NCBI RefSeq assembly: GCF_950295315.1
Contig: NC_080172.1
Coordinates: forward strand, 78,015,118-78,079,117
DNA length: 64,000 bases
Source: Erinaceus europaeus
Lineage: Eukaryota; Chordata; Mammalia; Eulipotyphla; Erinaceidae
Direction of reading: 5' to 3'
This document shows positions 1-11,407 of the stretch, in pieces; positions within the stretch are counted from its first letter, which is position 1; each line of letters begins with the position of its first letter. Below the pieces are notes generated by a model, which saw nothing but the letters and a program-made list of their open reading frames with translations, was not told the DNA's origin and did not search any database. Made by a program: the position numbers and the translations under genes.

Positions 1-1366
1 CTTTATTTTCAACTGCTAAATATATATATATATATCCATCCACTTAATAGTACATTTCTATAAAAAATTTACCATCTAATGAAGGCAAAGCATGTAAACA
101 GAAAATTTTAGCATTTTATTAGTTTTATTGTTAACTGATTAGAGATTGAGAAAGTATTGTAGGAGCACAAAAGAGGCCTGGTTTAAGGATGTGAGAGTAA
201 TCTGGGAGGACTTGAATGTGTTTTATGAGAATAGAAGCAAGAAGAGAGAGTACCTTGCACTGTAAGGTGTTCTCCTCCTCCTCTTCCTCCTCCTTCTCCC
301 CCCCCTCCTTTTAGTACTCTGTTTCAAGTATCAGCTAAGAGAGGTGAGAAGCCACAAATCCTAACTACTGAATAGTAGACAATATCGAAGGTTGTAGTTA
401 AAATTATGACTGAGTTTTCAGGTTACTTGATACATTACATGAATTCATTTTAGAGAATAAATGAAATAGTCAGCCAGTAGCAAACCCCCCCACCCAGTGT
501 CAGGGGAAAAATTAGTGACACAGAAAATCTGAATGGGCAGTGTATGACAAAAATAAAGTGTATTATAACTACCATGCACAAATCAGGAGTGGACAAAGAA
601 CAAGAAAAGGTCTTAAACTAAAACTTATATAACACTGACATTTAAGGAGTTGACAGAACAACAGGCATTTTTAGAAAAGAAATTTCTAGAGGCCAGCTCC
701 TTGTACTTTGTTATAGATTCTAAATAGCTTAAAAAGCCTTTTATTACTAATCACCTTTTCAGATATGTAAACTGAGATTTAGAGATGGAAATATTACTCC
801 CAATGTTACATAGCTAGTATGCTGCAGGCCAAGTGTCCGAAGTTTGATGTAACTGATGTCAAAGCCACTATGCTATTCCTTCATGTTTAAATAACTAATT
901 TAAATTACAAAGGGAATATAAAAAAAAAGAGCTAAGAGTGGTGCTAGAACCAATAGCATAATGTTGAACATTTCATAAGAGGGTTTGGTAAGAAGCTGAT
1001 GCTAACTCAAACGTTTTGCAAATAAAATTAGTTTATGATTTAATATTCTATGCCAAACTGTAACTCATCTCCCAGAACTCTCTCTGATGCTTTTCATGTG
1101 TAGACTGACCCTCAACTTGTGGTCATCAGGAGAACTTGGTCAACATTAGCATTAGAGACACTTAGTTTCTTAAATGGATGATGTCTGGAGGAAGGAGACC
1201 TCTTTTATAATTTCTATCCACCCTTTTGCCTACAACTCTCTTATAGGTTTCTATTTTTAAAAAAGTTTTATTATGAAAAACTCTCATAAAGATATTTTAC
1301 ATTTAAATTTCAATTATATACTGAGTGAAGACTTTTAGACAGTGTATTCTCTTCAATTAATTAATT
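1..1366. other. Unassigned AT-rich sequence
   Basis: No gene or repeat family recognised. It holds a short (TA)n run at about 18-36 and a CT-rich run at about 270-312. Confidence 0.5.
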
Positions 1367-1371
1367 TTGAT

Positions 1372-1536
1372 AAAACAGAAATTGAGTGGGGGGATAGAGA
1401 GAAAAAGAGAGAGACACTTCTACCATTGCTTCACTGATTGTGAAGCTTTCCCCCTGCAGGTGGGGACTAGGGGCTTGAACCTTGGCCCTTGCACATGGTT
1501 GTGTTTGTGCTCAACCAGGTGCACCATGGGTTGGCC
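1372..1536 (-). mobile_element. tRNA-derived SINE, short-tail (ERI-1-like) type
   Basis: Read on the minus strand it has the head with a 'gcacctggttgagcac' A-box region, a B-box-like 'ggttcaagcccc', the 'ccccacctgcaggggg' body and a CT-rich 3' part. This is the hedgehog SINE lacking the CAA/TAA tail. It has no coding role and is probably moved by L1 enzymes. Confidence 0.85.
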
Positions 1537-1568
1537 CTGTGGCAGTCCATTCCTTAAATGAAAGCATG

Positions 1569-2231
1569 AGATTCTGGACTGGAAAGAAGCTTAGTAGCCT
1601 ATTTTAGGTATGTTCCTAGGGACCCATGACTTTAGTAATTTTTGCCTAAGCTTGATAATTTACATGCAGGTGGATTAAAAATATTATCTGGGAAGATGGG
1701 AACATAACGAGAATAAACTTACCTTCTTTCCATCCCAGGATTCTTAATATTTTATTTTTTCTATTCCTACTTTAATGCTTCTGCTTATTAAACACTTTGA
1801 CTTGCTTTATATCTTACCATCTTTCAGCCACCAAGTTTCAGATGCTATGATGATTCCATCCTGAATTCCCTGGGCAGATGACCTTACCAATTTGTCCTGG
1901 AACCTCACCTCTCCAGAGCTCTACCCCACTAGGGAAAGATAGAAACAGATTGGGGGTACATAATGACCTGCCATTGCCCATGTCCAGTGGAGAAGCAGTT
2001 ATAGAAGCCAGTACTCCCACTTTCTGAATGCCATAAAGAATTTACATCCATACTCTCAGAGGGGAGAAATGTTAGGAGGAAGATGAATAGAGGGCTCTGA
2101 TACAAAATTTCATCAGGACCCACAGAGAGAAGTGGGAAAAAGAAGGACATTAGGAAGTAGTAATAGGTGTAGGTGTGACTTTGAAAGGAAGAGAAGGTTG
2201 AGCCATAGGAAAAATGGGTAAATATATATAT

Positions 2232-2272
<41 letters not shown>

Positions 2273-2430
2273 CAGTCATAGAAATAATAGTCAACCTACA
2301 TCTATGGCTTTGGGAGAAACTGCACTTTCCAATGGAGGGAATGGGGACACAGAACTCTAGTGGTGGGAATGTTGTGGAATTATACCTGTTATCCCATAAT
2401 TTTGTAAATCAGTATTAAGTCACTAATAAA
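1569..2430 (+). mobile_element. L1 3' end with inverted 5' part (twin-primed insertion)
   Basis: Positions 1569 to about 1730 match the L1 3' UTR in minus orientation (compare 33215-33400). From about 1750 the same UTR runs in plus orientation to its AATAAA-type end. The whole is flanked by 'aaatgaaagcatg' at 1556-1568 and 'aaatgaaaacatg' at 2431-2443, a 13-bp target-site duplication with one mismatch. Inversion of the 5' part is the known product of twin priming during L1 integration. A GATA microsatellite has grown inside. The frames here are UTR and not genes. Confidence 0.8.
2232..2272 (+). repeat. (GATA)n microsatellite
   Basis: About ten GATA units preceded by a short TA run, lying inside the L1 3' UTR. 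Confidence 0.95.
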
Positions 2431-2507
2431 AAATGAAAACATGCCTTTTAGGGTTACTTCACAGACATAAAAACACAGTTTTGAGGACATTTTTTAAAAA
2501 TCAAAAG

Positions 2508-2640
2508 AGGGCTGGAGAGCTAGTTCACTGCATAGGCATGTGTCTTGCCATGCACAAGGTATAAGTTCAGACCCAGTACCACAGGGGAAGCTTTGTGGCA
2601 CCAGAGACAAATGTGGTGGCCATGGTTTCTCTCACCCTCT
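2508..2640 (+). mobile_element. Old SINE-like sequence
   Basis: It starts 'gggctggagagctagttcac' and has a 'gttcagacccagtaccac' B-box-like segment, then a 'gtggcaccagagacaaatg' body. It resembles a third, older tRNA-derived SINE family, also suspected at 63385. Family assignment is tentative. Confidence 0.5.
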
Positions 2641-2793
2641 TCCCTCTCTCCTCTCTCCTCCCCCTCCCTCTCCCTTCTCTCTTTTCCCCTCCTCTCCCCC
2701 TCCTCTCCCCTCCCTTTTCCTTTCCCTTCCCTTCTCCCCTCCCCCTCCTACTCTCCCTCTTCATTCCCCTCCCCTTCTTCTCTCACTCTATCT
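2627..2793 (+). repeat. Polypyrimidine (CT/CCCTC) tract
   Basis: About 165 bp almost entirely C and T, the expanded CT-rich tail of the preceding SINE-like element. Open frames across it are low-complexity Ser/Pro/Leu artefacts. Confidence 0.9.
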
Positions 2794-2976
2794 CATTGAA
2801 AGTTATCCACAGTAATGCACATACAAAAGGCCCAATACACATACCCCCAAACAAAAGTTTCTCTCATATCTTTAATTTTCATTAATGATGACAGTCATAA
2901 TTATTCTTTTAGCTACATTCCTTTAATTGAAATAACTGTTGGTGTGGTGATTTATGACTTAAGAAACAAGAGGTTC

Positions 2977-3256
2977 CCAAGTAGGGCGGTAGCCCAGCGG
3001 GTTAAGCGCAGGTGGCTCAAAGCACAAGGACTGGTGTAAGGATCCCGGTTCCAGCCCCTGGCTCCCCACCTGCAGGGGAGTCTCTTCACAGGTGGTGAAG
3101 CAGGTTGGCAGGTGTCTCTCTCTCTTTCTCTCCCCCTCTCTATCTTCCCCTCCTCCATTTCTCATTTCTCTCTGTCCTATCCAACAACAATGTCATCAGT
3201 AACTTCAACAATAAAACAACAAGGGCAACAAAAGGGAATAAATAAATATTTAAAAA
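2977..3256 (+). mobile_element. tRNA-derived SINE, long-tail (ERI-2-like) type
   Basis: Full-length: A-box region 'agcccagcgggttaagcgca', B-box 'ggttccagcccc', body 'ctccccacctgcagggga', CT-rich middle, CAA/TAA-rich tail and AATAAATA end. Flanked by a 16-bp target-site duplication, 'aagaaacaagaggttc' at 2961-2976 and 'aagaaacaagagattc' at 3257-3272, with one mismatch. The RNA polymerase III promoter boxes are those of the tRNA-like head. Confidence 0.95.
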
Positions 3257-3272
3257 AAGAAACAAGAGATTC

Positions 3273-4243
3273 TTGGAAACTTTCAGTGATAGTAGCATCT
3301 GCTATAGAGGAAGGTCATTATGTTAGTACTGATTATTTCTTTTTAAAGACATTTTATTCTTGAATGAGCCTATCTTTATTTATGACTTAAGTTTAGATTT
3401 TTTAATGCTAAATGCCTTACAGAACAGTAAAACAATGGCTAGTAGCTACTGTTGAAGAAAGGCTAATTAGTTACTGAGGAGAAAGCACAAAACAGTATAG
3501 AATTTGTATTGTTAAATTGGAAATGAAAACCTGTGGAATCCTGGCTTTCTGTCCTACTGTATTACATGTCCCTCCCTTCTATTCTTACAACCTTGCAAAT
3601 CCCATTTTATACTGAAGAATGTCTTATTGATATTGCAATTTTCAAGTAAATTGAAATCTTCCCCTCCCTTTCAATTCAATCTCTCTCTCTTTCTCTCTCA
3701 CACACTAAATTAATAGTAAAGAAAGGTTGCTTTACATGCTATTTGCCCTGCATGTAGACCTGACTACCAAAAAGAGACTATGCCCTGACCCCAGAAATAC
3801 TTGTTATTTGATTTCTTAAATTATTTTTTTTATTTGTAATCTCATGTTTTGTTGACTCTCTGAAAGAGCAATCTGAGAAGCGATTTCAGTATGAGGACAG
3901 GTCTCCACAAAAGATGAAATAATGGGTCTGATAGGTCACAACTGGATTCACATTCCAAAGGGCAGAAGTGCAAATTCCTTCAAGATTGTACTTACTTTAA
4001 GTATTTATTTAAAAGTGGTTTTTTTTTTTAAAAAAATCTTTAGTTTGAAAATCTATGAGGTTATCTATATAATCCTGAATATTTCCTACACCGAGGCAGA
4101 AAGCTAAGTTGTAAAAGTAAATATAGTGACCGTGGCTAGAAAACAAGGTCTTAGTATATGGAAACTTCATTGATTTCAATAAAGAATGAAGGTTCAGAGA
4201 TGAGTAGACAGATTTACAACTAAAAATATGTCTATAGGTTTAC
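3273..4243. other. Unassigned sequence
   Basis: Nothing recognised apart from short CT runs near 3680-3710 and a T-run followed by an A-run at about 4019-4037. Confidence 0.4.
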
Positions 4244-4412
4244 GGACAGGGCTGGTGAGGAAATAGGTCATTCTTGTTAGAACTCCAGTTTGTATGCCTG
4301 AGGACCAAAAGACCAATGGTTCATTTCCTGCTCTACTTTATGTAAGAGCTGAGCAGTCCTCTGGTCCTCTCTCTCCTGCCTCCCTTATCTCTTATGTAAC
4401 AAATACATTAAT
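4244..4412 (+). mobile_element. Old SINE-like sequence
   Basis: It contains 'gggctggtgaggaaatagg', 'tgcctgagga', 'gagctgagcag' and a CT-rich part ending in an 'aataaataac' tail. It shares the 'cctgagg' and 'gagctgagcagtg'-type words with 30226-30340, so both probably come from one older tRNA-derived SINE family. Confidence 0.55.
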
Positions 4413-4876
4413 AAATAACTTATGAAAAATATTCCATTGAGAAAAATGAGGAGTTTAATGTTACCAACAGAATATTTTTAGAATTTTGGTGTTCCAAGGC
4501 TTTTTTTCTTTTTTCCTGTGAAAAATTTGGATTGTGGGTGTTAATTGGTCCAGGGAACTTTGAAAGTGGTGTGGTAGATGTGCAATTTATTTCAAAGTAT
4601 TTATTCCTTAACCCCCCACTTCCAGCCCTCATTCACGTTCTTTTCATAGAAAAAATATATTCACCTATCCCAGTGACCTAAAAATTTGACACTCACTCCA
4701 GCATCAATGCTAAAGTCTAAAATAAAAGTCCTATCCTTTTGTTATTTAAAAAATTGGTAGATATGGGTGAAATTTGTGGTATGAATCATTTATTTGGAGA
4801 CAACACCATTCTCCAGTTGTTAGTCTTTGAAACCTGAAAAGTCATATATTTTCAAAATATGATCATAAAGTAAAAA
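4413..4876. other. Unassigned sequence
   Basis: No gene or repeat recognised. Confidence 0.4.
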
Positions 4877-4886
4877 TGTCCACTGG

Positions 4887-5278
4887 CGGAGTCTGGCGGT
4901 GGCGTAGCGGGTTAAGCGCCGGTGGCACAAAACACAGGGACCAACATAAAGATCCTGGTTCCAGCCCCTGCCACCCCACCTGCAGGAGAGTCGCTTCACA
5001 AGCAGTGAAGCAGGTCTGTAGGTATCTTTCTCTCCCCCTCTGTCTTCCCCTCCTCTCTCCATTTCTCTGTGTTCTATACAACAATGATGATGTCAATAAC
5101 AACAACAATAATAACTACAACTATAAAAAACAACAATGATGATGTCAATAACAACAACAATAATAACTACAGCTATAAAAAACAACAATGATGATGTCAA
5201 TAACAACAACAATAATAACTACAACTATAAAAAAAAACAAGGTCAACAAAAGGGAATAAATACATAAATATAAAAAAG
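4887..5278 (+). mobile_element. Long-tail SINE (ERI-2-like) with expanded tail
   Basis: Standard head ('gtagcgggttaagcgccgg'), body and CT-rich middle. The CAA/TAA tail is present three times in tandem, making the element about 100 bp longer than usual. Flanked by a 10-bp target-site duplication 'tgtccactgg' at 4877-4886 and 5279-5288. Confidence 0.95.
5080..5235 (+). repeat. 52-bp tandem repeat, three copies, inside a SINE tail
   Basis: The word 'caatgatgatgtcaataac' starts at 5082, 5134 and 5186, giving an exact 52-bp period. The copies are almost identical (one has 'acagctat' for 'acaactat'). Confidence 0.95.
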
Positions 5279-5288
5279 TGTCCACTGG

Positions 5289-5959
5289 ACTGATCTTAAA
5301 AATAACCCTCTATGACTCAATATCTCACCTTAGCAGCTTCACTGCTTTGGTTCTGTGGGAGCAGCCCTGCACTTTAGATTTAACAGAATACACCTCAAAG
5401 GTACTGGACAAATGGGGATCCAGTTTCCAGAAATAAGAGCCATCCTGTTCCTTGAAACTGAAATTAGAGATATCCTGCTCCTTAAAACTATCCATATTCC
5501 TGGAGACTATGTTGGATGAAGTGATGACATGGCTGCTCAATTGCCTTCACATTCTTCTTTTTCTTTAGAAAATTCCCAGCTAAATAATTCTTAATCTTTT
5601 AGAATCCAACATTTCTAACACTCTACCTTCATTATTTTTTTTTGTTTTTTTTTTTTGCGGGGGGAAGGGAGTCAGCTTTAATTCAATAACTCAATGTGGT
5701 AGTGTTTCTGCTACCATTTTTTTCTTTCATATCACATTATCTCTCTGAATTTGTATTCTCTCCCTTTTACAAAAAAAAGACAGGCTGAGAACTTTACAGA
5801 TTTTCAAGTTATTTTCTTTTTTCCTAACAAATCCTCCTTTGATTATTTTTTTTTTACATTTTACCAATCAGAAGGAACCAAAGTGTTGCTCCTTCAACAC
5901 TTAGAAATTTCTTCAATGAGATATTTATATTAAATTTCATCATTTTCAATTTCTTATTT
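5289..5959. other. Unassigned sequence with T-rich run
   Basis: No gene seen. A T-rich run occupies about 5633-5656, followed by a short G-run. Confidence 0.4.
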
Positions 5960-6082
5960 ATAAAATTATTTATTTATTTAGGAAAAAGAGAACCAGCATC
6001 ACTTTGGTATATGTTCAGTGCCATGATTTGAACCTGAGAACGCATCGCTATAAAGCCTCTCTGTGCCACTTCACCAGTCATA
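5960..6082 (-). mobile_element. Possible old SINE fragment
   Basis: It has a 'tttatttattta' end and 'gatttgaacctgagaac', which is tRNA-like on the minus strand, similar in layout to 12378-12462. Strongly diverged. Confidence 0.4.
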
Positions 6083-6317
6083 AATTATACCTTTACCAGA
6101 AATACTAGAATACAGTTGAATTTATGACAAACGCTACCTTTCCCCCACTTTTAATAACATGTTCCTCATTTCTATCTGACATCTTACCGGAATTGCCGTT
6201 AGCATTCATGTTACTAATTTATGCATCAAAATTATTCCAGTTCAGCTGCTTTCACTAATTTAGGCATTTATTTGTTACAGTAGTACTCTGACTTTGTGGT
6301 AAAAAAAAAATCTATCA

Positions 6318-6590
6318 TAGTCAGTTCAAGCTACTATAACAAAATACAATTGGCAGGGCAGCTTAAACAATAGGTATTTGTACTCACAGTTCTAGAGTCT
6401 GGCATGTTCAAGTTCTAGGTGTTACAGACACAATTTATTAGTGTTAACTGTTTCCCACGGGCAGATGGTTGGTCACTTTCTTTAGTCTACACGAGTTGGA
6501 AAGAGAGTGAGATTAAGGAAACTGTTTAATATGACTTCTTAGAATGGCACTAATACAAAGTTCATGGGCTTGAGTAGCAGAAGTCATTTT
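6318..6590 (+). repeat. Ancient mammalian interspersed repeat fragment
   Basis: Words such as 'caagctactataacaaaata', 'cagcttaaacaatag' and 'ctcacagttctagag' belong to a repeat widespread in placental mammals, which I cannot name securely. It carries no coding capacity. Confidence 0.55.
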
Positions 6591-7295
6591 AGCATAATAA
6601 CTATAATATTGTGAGAATTAAATGGAATTTAAGAATGCTTTTGCAGAAACAGAGCTCTCTTGATATCCAGGACTCATACCACTCTTGTCTTTCTTCATAT
6701 CCAGCTCTGTTTCTTAACCCTTTTCTCTTGGGGTCTCCATGTCTCAGAAGCTGATGCCTGGAGAATGGACTGATGGCAGAAAGTACCTCATGTTATGTGT
6801 TTGCTGTCAAGTGTTTTCCTCTTTCTCTTATTCTCAGGGTAGCTTAGCTTTATTACCTAAAACTCAAGCCATTATCATAGTAGGTTTCTAGAAACTTAAT
6901 AAAACCACCATTTTTAATTACCTCAAGAAACCAAAGTCTTTGTTTGTTTATTTGTTTTCAATATCCTCCTCCTCTTTCTCCTGTTCTCCTTTGATTTCTT
7001 CTTTCCCTCCCTCTACTGACTAGTAGATGTGTGGAGACAACACCTCAAGTTTAAGCAAATAGTTGAAAATGGGGTGGAGATCAGGAAGGTAAAAAGTGAC
7101 CACAGACATTTATTTCAGAAGGCTGCCCTGAGAGCTGTGACTAACATCCTGAGTTGGGGTTGACAAACATTTGATTATTCTCCTTGCTCTTTGCACATTG
7201 GAGCTTTGGATATAGTTCTCTTTCTCCCTAGACACATCATGCTTCTGGAGCATAAACTTGAAGAAAGGCAAGTTTGAGGAAAATATATGTTTCCT
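6591..7295. other. Unassigned sequence
   Basis: Partly continues the degraded ancient repeat. Nothing else recognised. Confidence 0.35.
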
Positions 7296-7307
7296 ATTTA
7301 TTTTTCT

Positions 7308-8261
7308 TTTTATTATTATTAATTTATGTATGAAATAAAAATATTGACAAGATCATAGGATTAAAATTCCACATAATTTCCACTCCCAGAGTTGTGTATC
7401 ACATCCTCTACTTTGAAAGCTTTCCTATTCTTTATCCCTATGGGAGCATAGACCCAGGGTCTTTATGGGGTGCAGAAAGTGGAAGGTCTGGGGAGTCAGG
7501 CTGTAGCGCAGTGGTTGAGCACAGGTGGCGCAAAGTGCAAGAACCGGAGTAAGGATCCTGGTTTGAGCCCTGGCTCCCCACCTGCAGGGGAGTTGCTTCA
7601 CAGGTGGTGAAGCAGGTCTGCAGGTGTCTATCTTTCTCTCCCCCTCTCTGTCTTCCTCTCCTTTCCCCATTTCTCTCTGTCCTATCCAACAATGACGACA
7701 ACAATAGTAATAACCACAACAATAAAGCAACAAAAGGGAATAAATAAATAAATAAATATTAAAAAAAAGAAAGTGGAAGGTCTGACTTCTGTAATTGCTT
7801 CTCTGCTGAGCATCGGCATTGGTAGGTCTATTCATACTCGCGGCCTGTCCCTGTTTTTCCCTAGTGGAGCAGGGCTCTGTAGAGGTGGAGGTCAAGGGTA
7901 CATTGGTGAGGTCCTCTGACCAGGGAAGTCAGACATCATGATAGCATATATAACATAGTGGCTGACAAAAACATTAAGATATAGAGCAGAACAAATTGTT
8001 TTATAGTAAGTAACGTAAAGGCAAGACTATAGCAGATGAGTTTTGGGATCTCCATTTTGGAAAAAGCTAGTAGGTTTATTTTAGGTATATTCTGAGGGGC
8101 CCATGACTTTACTAATTTTTGTCTGAACCTGACAGCTAACATGCAAGTGGACCAAAGGTATTGTCTAGGGAGATGGTATAAGAGTTGGAAATAGGACTAG
8201 AAAGACGGATCAAGGCAGAGTGTAGCTTCCAAATATGGGAAAGGTATATAAGTATCATTTT
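7308..8261 (-). mobile_element. L1 3' UTR, 5'-truncated insertion
   Basis: Minus-strand copy of the long L1 3' UTR. Key words on the plus strand are 'gcttctgtaattgcttctctg'-type sequence at about 7790-7806, 'agggaagtcag' at 7923 and 'attttaggtatattc' near 8080. A 12-bp target-site duplication 'atttatttttct' is at 7296-7307 and 8262-8273. A long-tail SINE has since inserted at 7491-7767. Confidence 0.85.
7491..7767 (+). mobile_element. Long-tail SINE (ERI-2-like) nested in L1 3' UTR
   Basis: Complete element with a 'gtagcgcagtggttgagcac' head and 'ggtttgagccc' B box. Flanked by a perfect 17-bp target-site duplication, 'agaaagtggaaggtctg' at 7474-7490 and 7768-7784. The duplicated target is L1 3' UTR sequence, so the SINE is younger than the L1. 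Confidence 0.97.
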
Positions 8262-8315
8262 ATTTATTTTTCTACGTAAAATAAAACAAAATGAGGTCTG
8301 TAATATAAGATGAGG

Positions 8316-8809
8316 TGCCGGGATAGCCTGAGGGTGCTTTTTCCCCCCGAGCAAGTGCTCTCTGGTTTGGAGAGAATTCAACTGGAGCCAACCTAGGCTG
8401 CTGCGTGGGAGAGGGATCAGGAACTCATGCCGCACTAACATCGCAGGAGATATACTCTTGAACTCTCGGAGCCAGAAAGCAATTCCAAGTGATTTTACTC
8501 AGAAAAGCAGCTTGTATATATACTAGCCAAGTAGGGTGGAAACAGGGTGTGATGCAGAGAGGGTGGAGCAAAAAAAGAGATTGGTGAAAATCAGGGTGTG
8601 ACAAGGAAAGGGGGCGGAGCAGGCGAGAATTCTACCACTGATCCACCAATGCCCTGGAGGGAGGGTGGTGGTTAGTTAACAGTGGTTTATGTAAATAGAC
8701 CGCAGCTTTGAGTGGGATCAAACCAATGCCATGCAGGCATGCCAGTGCTTAGTTAAGCAGGATTAGAGACAGAAGCTTTAAGCCAGGGGAGCTGGCGTAC
8801 TACCCAACA
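8316..8809 (-). mobile_element. Solo LTR of an endogenous retrovirus (family B)
   Basis: 494 bp with TG...CA ends ('tgccggga' and 'ctacccaaca') and a perfect 6-bp target-site duplication 'atgagg' at 8310-8315 and 8810-8815. Read on the minus strand it starts 'tgttgggtagtac' and has a TATA-like 'agtatatatac' (plus strand about 8510-8524), which sets the orientation. GC-rich promoter-like words ('ctccgccccc') lie upstream of it. No internal retroviral sequence is present, so this is a solo LTR left by LTR-LTR recombination. Six-base duplications are typical of class II (ERVK/IAP-like) elements; class is inferred. Confidence 0.85.
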
Positions 8810-8815
8810 ATGAGG

Positions 8816-9699
8816 GACTAAGATGAAAGAGTGAAGAATAAAATATAAGCCTTGTTTAATTTGTGTATTTGTGGGTTGAAGTTAAGCCATACCATTGAGT
8901 TTCTATAGTATTAATTTCTAATTAAACAAAATGTGTAGCTATGTCTAATGAGTTTTCAGAATAAGACATTTATAAAACACTAATGAAGGGCATTCTTATC
9001 ATTTTTATTTACTTAGCAGCATAATCATACTTAGAAAGGTTAGATGTAGTTAAAGGACATTTATGAAGAGTGGCTATTAAGAAACAGAACATATGCACAA
9101 AGACTGTGGTTAAATAACGATAAGTAGGATGTGTTTATTAAAATGATGCGGAGATCTTATCCCTTCATTCTTGATGTCTCTTAGTAACTGACATTATACT
9201 GCTATGGTTTCCGTGGTAACAGCACATACTCTTCTTTTCAGCTGACCTGAAGTTCAAGCCCTGCTTTTGCAATAGAAATTCTCAGAAACACCTCCACTCT
9301 TATTAAAAACAAAAATATAAGATCTATATAAAAATAAAGTAAAGAAAAGGAAGATAATCTATTGACTATACTATAGAATAGAGAATGTGTAACACTTTCG
9401 TTAAGAGAGAATCAAGAAACAGTTTACTATGCTGGAGGTTGAGAGTGTCATTGCTTCCCCTAAATTACCTTAGAATTGATCCTCCTGTGCCTGCCTTAAC
9501 ATCTGTACCTTTCATTTCTAATTCAGTGTGTTCTACTATTTTTAGTTTTCTAGAAATATCTCTCTGTCTTTTTTCATGGTTTAAGAACTTGTTATTCTAC
9601 ACCTGATAAACATGTTGATTTGATTTACATACTATATTTTAATAATAATAAAAAAGGTTACTCTTAGGGTAGAATTGCTAGAAAAAGATGTTAGGCCCT
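8816..9699. other. Unassigned AT-rich sequence
   Basis: No gene or repeat recognised. Confidence 0.35.
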
Positions 9700-9960
9700 G
9701 TTCACAGTCCTTTTGTTAGTATTATTAGTTAAGTTGCTTTGGGTTGCAAAAAAGCAAAAACCTAACTTCAGTTGATTTATATTAGAAAGTCAGTTCATAA
9801 GCTTATGTCACCATAGGGCCAGAGGCATGATTTGAGCTGTGCTTTGTATATGTTCCTCCCACAGAGAATTGGCTAGGATCTTTGTTCCCTTATAGTTCTC
9901 AGGTCTGCTGGTTTACTGTAGTAAAATATCTGTTGCTCAGGCTAGATTAGTCTACCATAC
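9700..9960 (+). repeat. Ancient mammalian interspersed repeat fragment
   Basis: 'gttgctttgggttgcaaa', 'aacctaacttcagttgattt' and 'caccatagggccagaggcat' resemble an old repeat shared by placental mammals. The family name is not certain. Confidence 0.45.
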
Positions 9961-10361
9961 AAGAGCAAGAAGATGAGGATGATATCTTCTAGAATTTACT
10001 ATCATATATCTTAATTGGATCTCTTGCTTTTATTGGGCCAGAAGCATGTCCAAACTTATAACTGAGCAGTCTATAGGATTATGACGATTGACTTTGGCCT
10101 GGGGCACATTTTCATCTCCTGTGCCACATGGGATACTCCAACTCCAAAACTGTATATTGGCTAAGGCAGGGTAGTGGGTATCAGTGTAAACTTTGGGTAA
10201 TTTACCAAAGAATGGTTGGATTCTAGGGAAACAGCCCATGTCCAGTATGAAGGACCAATTTCCAATGTCTATCATGCTAAAAATTAGAAACTCAGAGCAG
10301 AATTTCCAGTGCCTTACATCTACACACCTCTGGTGTATAGGTGAACTCTTCCACTATAAAA
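9961..10361. other. Unassigned sequence
   Basis: No gene or repeat recognised. Confidence 0.35.
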
Positions 10362-10557
10362 AATATATATATTTGTTTATTAGATAGAGACAGAGAGAAA
10401 CTGAGATACAAGGAGGAAATAGAGAGAAATACCTGCAGCAATGCAACAGTTTCACTACTTGTGAAATTTTGCTGCAGATGGAGACTGGGGGCTTGAAGTT
10501 GGGTTCTTGTGCATGTTGACATATGCACTTAATCAGGCGCAGCATCACCCTGTCCCT
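10362..10557 (-). mobile_element. Short-tail SINE (ERI-1-like)
   Basis: On the minus strand it has a head with 'tgattaagtgcatatg', a 'cttcaagcccccagtctcc' region, a 'gtgaaac' motif and a purine-rich plus-strand copy of the CT-rich tail ending in TTTATTAG. Moderately diverged. Confidence 0.85.
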
Positions 10558-11134
10558 CAGATACTTATGTACCTTTCAGAATGTGACATATCTATACGTA
10601 GGTTGCACTAGTAGCAACTTAACTCAGACATTCAGGGACAAATTTGTTTCTTGGCTCCTGAATCCCTTTTACTTTTTTAAGAATGAGAATGATAGGACAT
10701 ATAGAAAGTGTGGCTCTGTTAGGAAGACTATAAATCTCTGGTTCAAGTAACCAGAATTGTACTGAAGTATTGTTGCCCTCAAGGAGGAGTTCTCCGTTGT
10801 CCACTTAAAATGCCACTGGGGATCTGGAAATACTGCTTTCACGTCTCTTAGGATCATTTGAAGTCAAATGTCAACTTGAAAGCAAGATGTTTCCCTCAGC
10901 TTAGGATAAAATCTACTTCTTTCCTCTGGAGTGGTTATTCAGCCTAAATAACATGGCTCATGAATTAACTAAACAGTTTCATTACAAAATACATTGAGAA
11001 GTCTAGAAACAAAGTCCACATTAGGGAGAAGCTCTGATGAGTGAACTCTGGTGCAGTGCCCTGCGAAAAGGGTTCATAATGCATCTCAGTGTATTGCTGA
11101 TTCTTGTTCAAGATAATATGTGACTTTTTGTTTT
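10558..11134. other. Unassigned sequence
   Basis: No gene or repeat recognised. Confidence 0.35.
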
Positions 11135-11148
11135 AAAGATTTAAGCAT

Positions 11149-11393
11149 GGGAGTTGGGCAGTAACACAGCAGGTCAAGCACATATGGCGCAAAGTGCAAG
11201 GACCAGCTTAAGGATCCCAGTTCGAGCCCCCGGCTCCCCACCTGTAAGGGAGTTGCTTCACAAGCAGTGAAGCAGGTCTGCAGGTGTCTATCTTTCTCTC
11301 CCCCTCTGTCTTCCCCTCCTCTCTCCATTTCTCTCTGTCCTATCCAATAACAACGACATCAATCACAACAACAATAATAACTACAACAATAAA
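11149..11393 (+). mobile_element. Long-tail SINE (ERI-2-like)
   Basis: Complete head with intact B-box 'gttcgagcccc', body and CAA/TAA tail. Perfect 14-bp target-site duplication 'aaagatttaagcat' at 11135-11148 and 11394-11407. Confidence 0.97.
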
Positions 11394-11407
11394 AAAGATT
11401 TAAGCAT

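Noticed and set aside
2540..2885. Pro/Ser/Leu-rich open frames
   Set aside because: Low-complexity readings of the CT-rich tract.
2977..3060. tRNA gene calls at SINE heads (also 7491, 11149, 18473 and others)
   Set aside because: A- and B-box-like words are present, but the sequences continue into SINE bodies with target duplications; they are tRNA-derived SINEs and not tRNA genes.
5080..5235. CRISPR-like direct repeats
   Set aside because: The 52-bp copies are contiguous with no spacers and lie in a SINE tail of a mammalian genome.
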